Source: Gigantopelta aegis
Taxonomy: Eukaryota; Mollusca; Gastropoda; Neomphalida; Peltospiridae
Assembly: GCF_016097555.1 (NCBI RefSeq)
Contig: NC_054706.1
Coordinates: 76,332,417-76,396,416, forward strand
DNA: 64,000 nt
Direction: 5' to 3'
The notes below the pieces were generated by a model. The model had not been told where the DNA came from and did no database searches. It saw nothing but the letters and a program-made list of their open reading frames with translations. How positions within the stretch are numbered: position 1 is the first letter of the stretch; every line of letters starts with the position of its first letter. Positions 35,019-45,876 of the stretch are shown here, one piece after another. The position numbers and the translations under genes were made by a program.

Positions 35019-38000
35019 CCACTTGCCATCGGGATCGCAAAAAGTAATTTTTAGTTGCCCGAATCTAAAAACCACTGTCCTCGGACATCGGGCCACCGTA
35101 TTCTAGAACCTCTGTGCAGTTTGCGGAAGTTAACACTATTGTAAAAGGACTAAATATCAGCCCAGTACTGAAACAAAATAGATACATTTGGAGGAAAAAT
35201 TCCCATTCCCTGGTGTATGATTAGACTAATAATTTTCTTTTATAAATAACAAATAAAGGCTACCATTTGTCACTGATATAACATATGTAAAATTTAGTAT
35301 ACAGCAGATTAAAAAAAAAACAAAAAAAAACAACAACCAAGCAACAAATGTCCAGTTCCTCTGAACTATAAAACAGGTACTCATTGGTGCATGATTAGAT
35401 TAATAAAAATAAATCTTATAATAACATAAAAAGAAAGACCACAATTTGACACCGATACTTTGCGGTGGCGATGCTACTTTCACTTTATCGTTGGTACTTC
35501 TATACTACAGTGACGTTCCTAATGTTTGTTATTTAAAGCTCATTATGCGATGTTAGTATTTTTCAGCTTTTGTGACATTTTTGCATTTTTGTTTACGTTA
35601 AAACCGTTTTCAACCTTTGTAAAATTATAGGCAATCCAATATTATGTCTACATATATTCCTTTAGAGATAGAATAGCAGCAGATAATTTAGGCGCCTTAG
35701 CGATCCGTGCACATTTCTTTAAAACTTTTAGCTCGACTCTATACCGAGTCTTCGGTCACAAGTTACAACCGTTGCAATATACCGTTGGCTACAGGTTTGC
35801 TGCACTTCAAGTATCTAAAAATCAGTCTAAAACATTTGTCGGAATACTAGTAGTATGTCTGCATGAATAAACTTACTGTAATCGTGAAGTCTGCAAGTTT
35901 TAATTTCTGAACGTCTACAGGTCACGACGTAATCGATTTGCGGTTCGCGTAAATTTAATTTTGCGTAACCGACACGCGAACAGAACGGCGGTTCGCGTGA
36001 AATATTGTGCGCTGCTATACCGATTTGTCTCTCACTCACACTGACACTCAACCCAGATAGTCGAGATGTGTGCCAAGGACAGCGTACGAAAATAAGATAT
36101 AATGAATGTACCGACAAATTTGATAATTCATTAATAAAACTGTTTTGGTGGTACAATATTCAACAAACAACGTGTCTGAACTTACCCTGTTCTGCCAAAC
36201 GTTTTGAGATAATGCTGACCTGTTCAGCAAATCGGATATAAGCTGGAAGTGTGTACTGCAACGGCTGGAACCCTGGTAACGCCAACATAGCCTCATCAGC
36301 CATGAACGGAGCATGCGCGGGCGCTCCCGCAGCCAACACAGCTGAAATAACCAATGAAATTAATATTAATTAATAATTTAATTGAAAAAGAAAACAGTTT
36401 CCATGGAAAGAAGATGTGACAGTCATCTTTGGATCTAATAGTTAATCCCCTCCCCATCGACTCTTAACCAAAATCTGTTTATCATTATTGGGGTTTAGTC
36501 TCTTTTTTCATGTTTTTATTGTTGTAAAATTTAACACACAATGTCTTTTATATTAATCAACATGACACTTTGGACATCAGCACTGCACTAATGTTTCTTC
36601 ATAATTAACATAGTACTTAGCTGTCCTTTTAGAACATTCGAGAGCTTAATTATATGAAGGATATGTGCACGCACCTATCCATAACCATGTTAAGGATATT
36701 CACTAATTAATTATGCATTCATTCATTTTTATTAAAACCTGAGGCAGTTGCAGGCCCGACAGCTTTCAGAACTGTTAGGCGTTTGACAGCAGACGACAGA
36801 TCTGGAAGAGACTGGAACGCTTCCTTGCTTGCCTCAATGACGTCATCTGTCGAGTTCGTCTCCACCAGCTGTTGCAGACGTGGTCGAAACTTTCCGCGCT
36901 ACAGAAGAAACAGTCACCGATATTAGGTCCAGGACCCCGTTTCACAATGCGATCTTAGCGCTAAGGTCAACTTAAATGCACAATAAGCTAATGCACTTAA
37001 GGTGATCTTAGCGCTTAGATCGTTTTGTTGAACGGGCCACTGGACCGTATCTAGTGGGCGTGCAAGGGTAGGTTGGGGGGGGGGGGGGGGCAGTTTAGCG
37101 ATAGAAAATACCAAAACGTGCCATTTTGGATTGAAAGTGTCTTTTTTCTTTGAAAAAAAGCCTCTACTGTTGTGCCTTAATTATTTTAGTACTGCTATCC
37201 CACTTATTTTAGTCCAGGTACGACCATTAGGTCTACGCCTCCCAAACATGTTTCATTAAAAATAAAATAATAAATAAAAATAATGATAGTAGGCCTACAT
37301 GTAATACTTAAAAGTACTGATTTTAGTTATTACTCAAAGGAAAATGGTTTTGACAATAACAGTTAAAAGTTGATTTTGTTTAACGACACCACTAGAGCAC
37401 ATTGATTAATTAATCATCGGCTATTGGATGTCAACCATTTGGTAATTCTGACACGTTATTTGACGAAACATGCCACAGTGTTTCATTACCAGTAAGGGAT
37501 CTTTTATATGCACTTTCCCACAGACAGGACAGCACACACCAGTCTTTAACCAGTTGTAATGCACTTGTTGTAACGGGGAAAAAATCAATTGAATGGGAAA
37601 GGGAGGGAGGGAAAGAGTGAGTGAAGGAGAGAGAGACCTATTAATTTGAAAGTAAATATGTATGACTAAGATTTATGAAAATAAAAAATGATTAAAAGAA
37701 AATTATTAAATTTACTTTAATGTGGGGATTGTTTGTTTTTTTTGTTTTTTTTTGGTTATTGTTGTTTTGTTGGGGTGGGTTTTTTGTTGTTGTTTGTTTG
37801 GGTTTTAGGGGGTTGGCGGGGTTGTTGTCGTTTGAATTGTAGCGAATTAAATCGAACTGAGTAGATTAAATATTAATTTGCTACAGGAATAACGGCAAAT
37901 GTTGGAATGTTGACCACTGAATGATCAGTAAAACGGCGAGTTTTATAGGCACTTTTCTACAGACAAAACAAAACATGCCTTTTGGTTGGGACCGGGGAAA

Positions 38001-41000
38001 ATCAAACGGCTCCAGGGGGATCGACTTTAGCATCCATCACACATCACTTGGTAGAACAACCCTCTGTTGACGTTCGTGGCTTTCAGTTTATGGACATTCC
38101 AATAAAAACAGAGACAATATAATATCTTCTAATAATAATCAAAGGATTCAGAAACACCGCTGACATCCCCAGGTACCACAACAACGACACCAAGCACGTA
38201 TTAAATTAAATAATGTATCACACCATATGATAAGAGTTGAAAAGGAATATTCAGTATATCTGGACACCACAACGCGTGAGATATACACGAATACACGAAA
38301 TCATTTCAGATATGCATAAAAGGCGACTATGGAACAGTACCAAACAATACTATGTATATACAGTGTAAATATGACCGTAAATAGTGTCATATAGACGGAT
38401 GACATTATTAATAAAAGGAATGTACATGTTACAGGTACTCATGAAAAACATTTTACCTGATATCTAAAGTGCTATATCATGATCGTTATTAAATGTGGGG
38501 GCGGGATTTAGCTCAGTCGGTTGAGTGCTCGTCTAAGGTGCTTGCATCGCAGGATCGAACCACCTCGGGGGATCAAATTTGAGAAATAAAACCATGAGTA
38601 TAGGCACAGTATATAAAAATTGTCTTGATATATTAATAAAGAACAGTGTCCACATTTAATGGAGAACGTTTTCTTACAGTGTAAGTTCAGGTGAGGAATG
38701 CAGCTTCCTAACTATGAACTACCTAATGGTGGCTAATATGGCTTATATAACATCGCATATTTTTTGTTTATTTCTTTCTTTGTTGTTGCTGTTTTATTTT
38801 ATTTGTTTGCGATTTTTTAGGAGGGTTTTTTTTGTTGTTGTTATTTCCTTTGTCTTGTTCTTGTTTGTTGTTGGATTGTTGTGGGATGGGTTGGGGTGTT
38901 GTTGTTTTTTTTTTGGGGGGGGGGGCGTGTGGGTTTCTTGTGTGTTGGATTTTTGGGGGTATTCGGGTGTTTACTGTGGTGTTGTTGTTTTTTTGTTTGG
39001 GGATCTTGGTTTTAGTTGGGTTTTGTTTTTAATCATATTTTTATATACCATCAGTTTCCATTTCATCAGCTTGGTAAGTTCTGTATGTGTGATGTGTTTG
39101 TCTGTTCTCTCAGCAATCGACGATGGAAGCTCCCGTTGAAACCTGAAATGGGCGACATTTTCTAAAAAACTGCAATAGTCATGGCGTGTCATGAACTTCC
39201 GCAGAGATCTATGTAAGGCGGGACTTCTGGGGTCTTGTAAAGTAACGTTTATTTTGTTTAATGATACCACTAGAGCACATTGATTTATTAATCATCGGTT
39301 GTTGGATGTCAAATATTTTGTAAATTTTATGTTTTGGTTGTGGTGGTGGCGTAGTTGGGGTGGACTGCTGGGGCGGCGTGGTGGGGGTGGTATATTTGGG
39401 GTGGAGTGGTGGTGGTGGCGTAGTTGGAGTGGCGTGGTGGGGGTGGGGGTTGAGTGGTGTGAGTGGGGTATTTTTCTTTGAGGGCCGTACTTTCAGTCAG
39501 TCCCCTGCGCGTGCTGTAACCTCACCGTGGTGCAGGGGTGTAACATTCTCTTTGAGAGTGGCCAATACAGCACAGATCCCCTTGTTTTCTTGGAGATGCA
39601 ATTGATATTTTGAGTAAAAGTCAGTATCTGTCTGTGATATTTGTATTTTTGCACAGTTCTTTACATTGTTTTTATTTAAATCTTGAATTTTTATATTGAT
39701 GTTGATCATCACTTTATTTGTTTGCATTACCATAGTTTGACACCCAATAGCCGATGTATTTTTCGTGCTGGGGTGTCGTTAAACATTCATTCATTCATTC
39801 CTTCATTTGTACTTTCAGTCATTCACCTAGTCTCTACCGATGTGATGATCGATTATAAAAGTCCATAATCGATTGTGTGGGGGAATGTTAACTAGAATTG
39901 TCCCACCAGTTTAGAAGACGGAATTGATGTAACTGCTGGAGTTTCTGTTTGTGTTCCTGTGTACATAAAGAAAACGAAATTAAATAGTTATTAAGGGTAA
40001 AATTAAATATTTTAGGATTTAGTTTGTTTTGTTTAACGCCACCACTAGATTTATTAATCATCGGCTACTGGATGTCAAACATATGGTCATAGAGAGAAAA
40101 CCCGCTACATTAGTACAAGGGATCTTTTGTATGCACCATTCCACAGACAAGATAGCACATACCACGGCCTTTGATATACCAGTCGTGGTGCCCTGGCTGG
40201 AACAAGAAATAACCCAATGGGTCCACCGACGGGGTACGACCCTAGACCAATCGCGCATGAGGCCTTCGCTTTTCCACTGGCCTACGTCCCTTCCCCCATT
40301 TTAGGGTTTAGCTTCCCATGGACACGAAAGTAGGTGTGATCTTTACAACTCCAATCCTTCTGATGTTTCTATAATTCTAACCGACTGTGTAATCGAAAGT
40401 TGATCGGTTGTTGCCAACCGATTATAGCCGATAATCAATGATGAATTCCAAGCGATTCCCAACACTACTCGGTGGAATCCAAGTAGGCCTACTATCTGTA
40501 GAACTGCTCATCTAGCATTGGGCAGCCAATATCTGCCCGTGGTTCGTTCAGCGGAAATGATGAAACAACGGTAAACAAACTATTAACAACTTACAATGAA
40601 CGGAAAACACACATACATACATACTTAATTTAAAATCAATATTTTGCAAAGCATTGACAAGTCACAATACATTAACATTGCCAATTGATAACTACTGTCG
40701 ATCCAAATGCTAGTATTGGTCAATTTTTCAGATTTTGACGTTTTTGGCATTATTGTATTAATCATTAAAGGTTCTTTCTCAAAATTGCAAGTGTCATTTA
40801 TTACATATATGTGTGTGTTATAAAAGCTGCATATAATTGATATCATATAGCTTATGAATATTAAAAGTGTAATGTGCTGCAAGTGGGCGTACACAGTGGT
40901 TTCCCCGAGTATCATTATACTGGTAAAACAAATATAAAGTACATGTATAACAAAATCTTCATCGCATATATGATCCCTTAAAGTAGCAGCTTTGTCAATA

Positions 41001-42216
41001 TGGATATGCAACTTAACTCCATTGGGTTGTTTCTCGTTCCAACACTGCACCACGACTGGTATATCAAAGACCGTGGCATGTGCTATACTGTCTGTGGTAT
41101 GGTGCATGTAAACGATCCCTTGCTACTAATGGGAAAATATAGCGGGTTTTCTCTCCAAGACTATTGGTCAAATTACCAAATGTTTGACATCCAATAGCCG
41201 ATGATTACTAAATCAATGTACTCTAGTGGTTTTGTTAAACAAAACACAACTTTTAATTCAAACTGTGAAGTCACGTGTTACCCTGTTGGTCAGCCATATT
41301 GGATTGTGCAATAATATAAATTTATAATGCTTGCTGGACATGTAACCTTTTCATTAACAAGAAAAATGTATACATATATTTTCATTATACACCACTGAGA
41401 CTGTCACTTTAACAGGCGCGTGTGCATGGGGATTGGGGATTTGAAACACCCCCACCCCACCATCCCCGCTCAAAGGAATAGTTTTTAATATATTTTCCGT
41501 GGGAGCATGACTCGCCTTTTAAGTTTAACTGGTTGGAGAAACTGTTTGACATCATAGTAATATATGTGTATATATAACAAGTGTTTCTGAAAGCATGAAT
41601 GTTTCTAGAAGCTAAGACAATTTTACTTTTTAATAATTTCGTTCGTACAAAAAACAAACATATGAATTATAATGAAGTTTTAGCTATTGCAAATATTAGA
41701 GCGACCACAAACATATTGAATATACAGACTAATATTCTAAACAAGAAAAATATTTAGTGTGTAATTTTAGTTCTTAAAACGCTCCGTTAGAAACATTTTA
41801 CAATGCCAGAAAATGCAGGACTGTCCCTTTACATTTCTTAAATGTCGTATTCATGTGACATGAATTTAACCCTTTTAAATTAGATTATTTGTAAGCTGGC
41901 ACACTTTAATATGTGTAATAGCGTCGTGTACTTATAAGTAATAACTGACACACTTAACGTCAGTTTTATTACGTTAACATTATGGGCAAATAGAACTGAT
42001 TTGTTCTAGTGCAACCTTAATGTGGTGCACCAATATTGAAATGAGGAATTTACTATTAATAATATTTTTAAACATAACTTGCCATGTATCCAAAGAAAGC
42101 AGTTCTTTTGTGTTAGATCCCCGTAGTTTAGCGCTCTTGGCTTTTAAAACTTTATCGTACAGAAAATATACTGCTGTCCACTTTTCCGACTTGGGCGAAG
42201 AGACAAACGTTTCCAT
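33725..42216 (-). CDS. HhH (DNA-glycosylase-like) conserved protein, five coding exons
   Basis: Exons in order: 42216-42083, 39142-39049, 36898-36739, 36341-36186, 33894-33725 (stop TAA). All phases agree (2, 0, 1, 1), giving 237 aa. Introns 2-4 are GT-AG. Intron 1 needs a GC donor (ATG|GCAAGT) with acceptor CATTTCAG, and the join restores LDTWFQRELP. Residues 77-87 are RGKFRPRLQQL. LKAVGPATASAVLA at 120-133 is a helix-hairpin-helix of the DNA-glycosylase superfamily type, and FMADEA (142-147) follows it as in homologues I recall from fish and molluscs. WTPHKVELTLWTY is at 187-199, and the C-terminal KKKK suggests nuclear entry. I recognise a conserved but uncharacterised family; DNA binding is inferred and no glycosylase catalytic Asp/Lys is evident. 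The start ATG has G at -3 and +4. A SINE-C lies about 110 bases upstream of it. Confidence 0.88.
34074..34112. repeat. C-run and CA microsatellite
   Basis: About 18 C followed by (AC)n. Confidence 0.95.
34687..36015. mobile_element. Candidate DNA transposon containing 679-bp repeat copy 2
   Basis: 35337-36015 matches 3481-4159 over 679 bases with about five differences. The right end (reverse complement) reads CACAATATTTCACGCGAACC. 34688 on reads GACAATATTTCGAAATC and then GGTTCACGTGG. GGTTACG/CGCGTAA motifs cluster near both, so 34687-36015 may be one element with the 3.5-kb copy as its right half. No TSD was found; the outer left boundary is inference. Confidence 0.5.
37371..37575 (-). mobile_element. 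SINE-A, 3' part
   Basis: TTTGTTTAACGACACCACTA, ATTAATCATCGGCTATTGG, AAGGGATCTTTTATATGCAC, CCCACAGACAGGACAGCA. Head missing. Confidence 0.85.
37576..38508. other. Intronic stretch without recognised gene
   Basis: T/G-rich tracts at 37725-37830. 37930-38040 resembles a strongly decayed SINE (TTTTATAGGCACTTTTCTAC, GGTAGAAC). Otherwise unique-looking. Confidence 0.5.
38509..38577 (+). mobile_element. tRNA-like SINE head
   Basis: GGATTTAGCTCAGTCGGTTG and GGATCGAACCACCTCGG give box A and a weakened box B. The acceptor stem does not pair, so this is a SINE head rather than a functional tRNA gene. It differs from the SINE-A, -B and -C heads. Confidence 0.6.
38750..39045 (+). repeat. G/T-rich strand-biased tract beside HhH exon 2
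   Basis: About 300 bases composed almost only of T and G on the plus strand (C/A in the pre-mRNA of the minus-strand gene), with runs of 9-11 T and G. It lies immediately downstream of the intron 2 donor at 39048. Long frames through it are low-complexity. Confidence 0.8.
39246..39330 (-). mobile_element. SINE-A tail fragment
   Basis: TTTATTTTGTTTAATGATACC, CTAGAGCACATTGATTTATT, AATCATCGGTTGTTGGATGT. Confidence 0.8.
39330..39478 (+). repeat. GGGGTGG-rich tract
   Basis: Repeated GTGGTGGTGGCGTAGTTGG- and GTGGGGGTGG-type motifs, purine/T-biased, in intron 1 of the HhH gene. The plus strand could form G-quadruplexes. Confidence 0.75.
39500..39808 (+). mobile_element. Family S retroposon, reference copy with 13-bp target duplication
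   Basis: Sense strand: GTCCCCTGCGCGTGCTGTAA at the head, TTTGACACCCAATAGCCGAT and GTGTCGTTAAACATTCATTC at the tail. GTACTTTCAGTCA flanks it at 39487-39499 and 39809-39821. It has no tRNA-like boxes. The tail equals the 3' end of the local LINE. Confidence 0.92.
39822..40021. other. Intronic stretch
   Basis: No recognised feature. Confidence 0.5.
40022..40305 (-). mobile_element. SINE-A, full length
   Basis: Tail GTTTGTTTTGTTTAACGCCA at 40022, body, and tRNA-like head (CGACGGGGTACGACC, CCACTGGCCTACGTCCC) at the right. Confidence 0.9.
40306..41014. other. Intronic stretch
   Basis: No gene or repeat recognised. A 160-residue minus-strand frame (40625-41107) partly runs through SINE sequence and lacks known motifs. 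Confidence 0.5.
41015..41258 (+). mobile_element. SINE-A without tRNA-like head
   Basis: Begins CCATTGGGTTGTTTCTCG and runs to CCAATAGCCGATGATTAC and TTTTGTTAAACAAAACAC. Confidence 0.88.
41640..41832 (+). mobile_element. MITE family R, diverged right half
   Basis: TTTCGTTCGTACAAAAAAC, AATATTAGAGCGACCACAAAC and GCAGGACTGTCCCTTTA match the right half of R. Confidence 0.65.
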
Positions 42217-42326
42217 CACTCCGAACAAAATTCCCGCGATATGGTTAACGGGAGATAACTCATGTATGAATATTTGCTAAATGCAAACAGTTACTCGCTG
42301 TTTGACAGATGAGTTGAGAGGAGTCC

Positions 42327-42709
42327 ACCTGCCTCGGTGGCGTCGTGGTTAAATCACCGGACATAAGGCTGGTAGATACTGGGTTCGCAGCCCGGTACCA
42401 GCTCCCACTCAGAGCGAGTTTTAATGACTCGATGGGTAGTTGTAAGCAGTGACGTAGCGTGCGGGCGCAAAATTCTGGACTGGTGGAAGGGACTCGAGGA
42501 GTGCTAACGGTCCACTGGTTAGGGGGCGCAATACTTGCCTTGCCCCGAGCGCTGGCAACCCACGATACGCCACTGGGTGTAAGAACACTACACACTCTTC
42601 TCTCTCACTAACCACTAACAACTAACCCATTGTCCAGATAGCTGAAGTGTGTGCCCAAGACAGCGTGTTTGAACCTTAACTGGATATAAGCACGAAAATA
42701 AGTTGAAAT
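42327..42709 (+). mobile_element. SINE-C with 11-bp target duplication, split by a MITE
   Basis: Head GCCTCGGTGGCGTCGTGGTT and GGGTTCGCAGCCCGGTACC, tail ACTGGATATAAGCACGAAAA. GAGAGGAGTCC flanks it at 42316-42326 and 42710-42720. It sits 110 bases upstream of the HhH gene start codon, probably in its promoter or 5' UTR. Confidence 0.92.
42447..42575. mobile_element. 129-bp hAT-type MITE inside SINE-C
   Basis: Ends CAGTGACGTAGCGTG and CACGATACGCCACTG are inverted repeats. The flanks GTTGTAAG (42439-42446) and GGTGTAAG (42576-42583) form a 7-of-8 target duplication. The SINE-C consensus continues on either side. Confidence 0.85.
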
Positions 42710-42776
42710 GAGAGGAGTCCGGGCCCGATGTAGAATTTTTTTAATTGGGATGTGAGAGTGGAGTTGAAAGTTAGAA

Positions 42777-43040
42777 GTTTATTTTGTTTAACGACTCCAC
42801 TAGAGCACATTGATTTATTAATCATCGGCAATTTGACGTCAAACATTTGGTAATTTTGACATGTAGTCTTAGAGAAAAACCATTACATTTTTTCATTAGT
42901 AACAAAGGATCTTTTATAAGCACCATCCCACAGACAGGATAGCACGTATTTGATATAGCAGTCGTGGTGCACTGGCTGGAACGACAAATAGCCAAATGGG
43001 CAGGTCGACCGCGCATCAAGCGAACGCTTTACCACCCGTC
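42777..43040 (-). mobile_element. SINE-A, nearly full length
   Basis: TTTATTTTGTTTAACGACTC ... TAGCAGTCGTGGTGCACTGG ... CGCATCAAGCGAACGCTTTA. Part of the head is deleted. Confidence 0.88.
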
Positions 43041-43990
43041 ACGCAAATCAACTTTCGACATTGATTTAACAGACCTTCTTGATTTACAGTCATATTTAAT
43101 TTTGCCACTTTGGTGTATCAAACCATCCAAAATTGTATTTGATCTTGCCCATCTGAAAAAGGATCCAGTTATAATTATAAACAGCACTTCAAGGAAATTA
43201 ATGAGAGATGTCGTGATTATATTCCTGTTCATATGAACGAATCACGGGATGGGCATTCTGTGGCTTGTGCTACAGTTATTCCATCAGATGCAATCATTTC
43301 TATGAGATTGCCGGATTCGGCATCTTGTTTTAGTGCGGAAACTTGGGCAATCATTGAAAATCTAGAACAAATTAACGATTCTGTGGTATATTCAAATATA
43401 TTATTTTTACGGACTCTCTTTCGTGTCTCAAAGCTTTACAAAATATGAAGCTGGAACATCCCTTGACTGGGATGTTGATACGAATCTCTTTTTATCTATT
43501 GCCAATAAAGATATTGTATTCTATTGGGTTCCCAGTCGCACAGTCATAAGGGTAATAAAAAGGCAGATACAGCTTCCAATTCTGCTTTGGATTTGCCTCA
43601 CACTGATCTCAAACGGATGCTAATAACCAATATATCTGTTTAACTTGGCAAGATCATTGGCACTATGTGGTTGCGAACAAGCTTCTATCATGCCAGTCCT
43701 GGGAGTGGCAGTCCTCTTGAAAATGGTGCAGGGAGAATGAAATGGTCTTTTATCGTGCTTGTATCGGTCTAGCATACTTGACACATTCAGTTATTCTGAA
43801 GAAGGATCCTCCATCTCAGTGTGAGCACGGTTAGTGTAATCATTTGGTGAAGCGTAATCGTCTTGGACCGACGAGGTGATATATATTTGGAAGACGAAAT
43901 GTGATAGAATCGTTTCAATTCCACACTGAACTTATCTTGAAGTTTCCACGAGATGTTGATTTTTACTCGAAATGTTCGTATACTTACCAG
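43041..43990 (+). mobile_element. Degraded LINE fragment (RNase H region)
   Basis: Plus-strand relic related to LINE copies A and B. In order: LPLWCIKPSKIVFDLAHLKK, a diverged ESRDGHSVACATVIPSDAII, AETWAIIENLEQINDSVVYS, LFLSIANKDIVFYWVPS, and then DNA corresponding to the EEWQSS and C-terminal parts. Frames are shifted several times. It keeps the WAIIENLEQ stretch deleted from copy B. Confidence 0.8.
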
Positions 43991-44212
43991 TGATACCTTT
44001 GCAGAATCTTTTGAATTTTAGGTGGGTTTGTTTTTATGTATCGATATTGATCAACAGAGATTGGTCAGACTAGCCGTGTATTACGCGAGTGCTGTATCAC
44101 GCGAGTGCTGTATCACTAGGCTACGTCCCGCCCCATGTAAAACATCAAATGGTTTAAAATGTGCTGATGTGTTGTTAAACAAATATTCCTTCCCTCAAAA
44201 ATTAATTCCAGT
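43991..44212. other. Spacer before minisatellite
   Basis: 44077-44110 has a short tandem GCGAGTGCTGTATCAC duplication. 44120-44200 has a SINE-tail-like motif. No gene. Confidence 0.45.
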
Positions 44213-45876
44213 TTAGACCGTAGCCTCCCCGTACCACTAGACGGAGCCTCCCCGTACTACTAGACATAGCCTCCCTGTACCACTAGACGGAGCCTCCCTG
44301 TACCACTAGACGGAGCCTCCCTGTACCACTAGACTCCCCGTACCACTAGACATAGCCTCCCCGTACCACTAGACATAGCCTTCCCGTACCACTAGACATA
44401 GCCTCCCCGTACCACTAGACGGAGCCTCCCCGTACCACTAGACATAGCCTCCCCGTACCACTAGACGGAGCTTCCCCGTACCACTAGACATAGCCTCCCC
44501 GTACCACTAGACGGAGCCTCCCCGTACCACTAGACGGAGCCTCCCCGTACCACTAGACGGAGCCTCCCCGTACTACCAGACGGAGCCTCCCCGTACCACT
44601 AGACATAGCCTCCTCGTACTACCAGACGGAGCCTCCCCGTACCACTAGACATAGCCTCCCCGTACCACTAGACGGAGCCTCCCCGTACTACCAGACGGAG
44701 CCTCCCCGTACCACTAGACATAGCCTCCCCGTACCACTAGACATAGCCTCCCCGTACCACTAGACGGAGCCTCCCCGTACCACTAGACATAGCCTCCCCG
44801 TACCACTAGACGGAGCCTCCCCGTACTACCAGACGGAGCCTCCCCGTACTACCAGACGGAGCCTCCCCGTACCACTAGACGGAGCCTCCCCGTACCACTA
44901 GACATAGCCTCCCCGTACCACTAGACGGAGCCTCCCCGTACTACCAGACGGAGCCTCCCCATACCACTAGACGGAGCCTCCCCGTACTACCAGACGGAGC
45001 CTCCCCGTACCACTAGACATAGCCTCCCCATACCACTAGACGGAGCCTCCCCGTACCACTAGACAGCCTCCCCGTACCACCAGACGGAGCCTCCCTGTAC
45101 CACCAGACGGAGCCTCCCCGTACCACTAGACATAGCCTCCTCGTACTACCAGACGGAGCCTCCCCGTACCACTAGACATAGCCTCCCCGTACCACTAGAC
45201 GGAGCCTCCCCGTACTACCAGACGGAGCCTCCCCGTACCACTAGACATAGCCTCCCCGTACCACTAGACATAGCCTCCCCGTACCACTAGACGGAGCCTC
45301 CCCGTACCACTAGACATAGCCTCCCCGTACCACTAGACGGAGCCTCCCCGTACTACCAGACGGAGCCTCCCCGTACCACTAGACGGAGCCTCCCCGTACC
45401 ACTAGACATAGCCTCCCCGTACCACTAGACGGAGCCTCCCCGTACTACCAGACGGAGCCTCCCCATACCACTAGACGGAGCCTCCCCGTACTACCAGACG
45501 GAGCCTCCCCGTACCACTAGACATAGCCTCCCCATACCACTAGACGGAGCCTCCCCGTACCACTAGACAGCCTCCCCGTACCACCAGACGGAGCCTCCCT
45601 GTACCACCAGACGGAGCCTCCCCGTACCACCAGACATAGCCTCCCCGTACCACCAGACGGAGCCTCCCCGTACCACTAGACATAGCCTCCCCGTACTACC
45701 AGACGGAACCTCCCCGTACCACTAGACATAGCCTCCCCGTACCACTAGACGGAGCCTCCCCGTACCACTAGACGGAGCCTCCCCGTACCACTAGACATAG
45801 ACGGAGCCTCCCCGTACCACTAGACGGAGCCTCCCCGTACCACTAGACGTAGCCTCCCCGTACTACTAGACGGAGC
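44213..45876. repeat. 23-bp minisatellite, about 72 units, with higher-order repeat
   Basis: Unit of 23 bases, AGCCTCCCCGTACCACTAGA plus CGG or CAT, with CTAC/CCAG variants and two 3-base-shorter units (about 45061 and 45565). A block starting at the TCCTCGTACTACC variant (44611) recurs at 45138 (about 527 bases on), and the short-unit block recurs 504 bases on. Units abut directly without spacers. Stop codons in every unit make it non-coding. Confidence 0.95.

Larger units (their letters stand above)
33895..36185 (-). other. Intron 4 of the HhH gene
   Basis: Contains a C-run/CA tract (34074-34112), (TTA)n at about 34983-35015, the candidate transposon 34687-36015, and a SINE-C-like scrap at 36040-36100. 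No exon seen. Confidence 0.8.

Noticed and set aside
38509-38577. Functional tRNA gene
   Set aside because: Box A is present but box B is weak and the acceptor stem does not pair; SINE-like context.
38714-39139. 141-residue hydrophobic plus-strand frame
   Set aside because: Produced by the T/G-rich tract; it overlaps HhH exon 2 on the other strand.
39049-39233. HhH exon 2 starting at 39233 (after TTTACAAG) or translation starting at the ATG at 39192
   Set aside because: Both frames are open, but only the 39142 start joins exon 1 in phase and rebuilds the conserved LDTWFQRELP.
41980-42228. Start of the HhH protein at a TTG at 42228
   Set aside because: TTG starts are not expected here; the ATG at 42216 has a good context.
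44213-45876. Possible CRISPR array
   Set aside because: Units abut without unique spacers, the genome is eukaryotic, and unit variants form a minisatellite.
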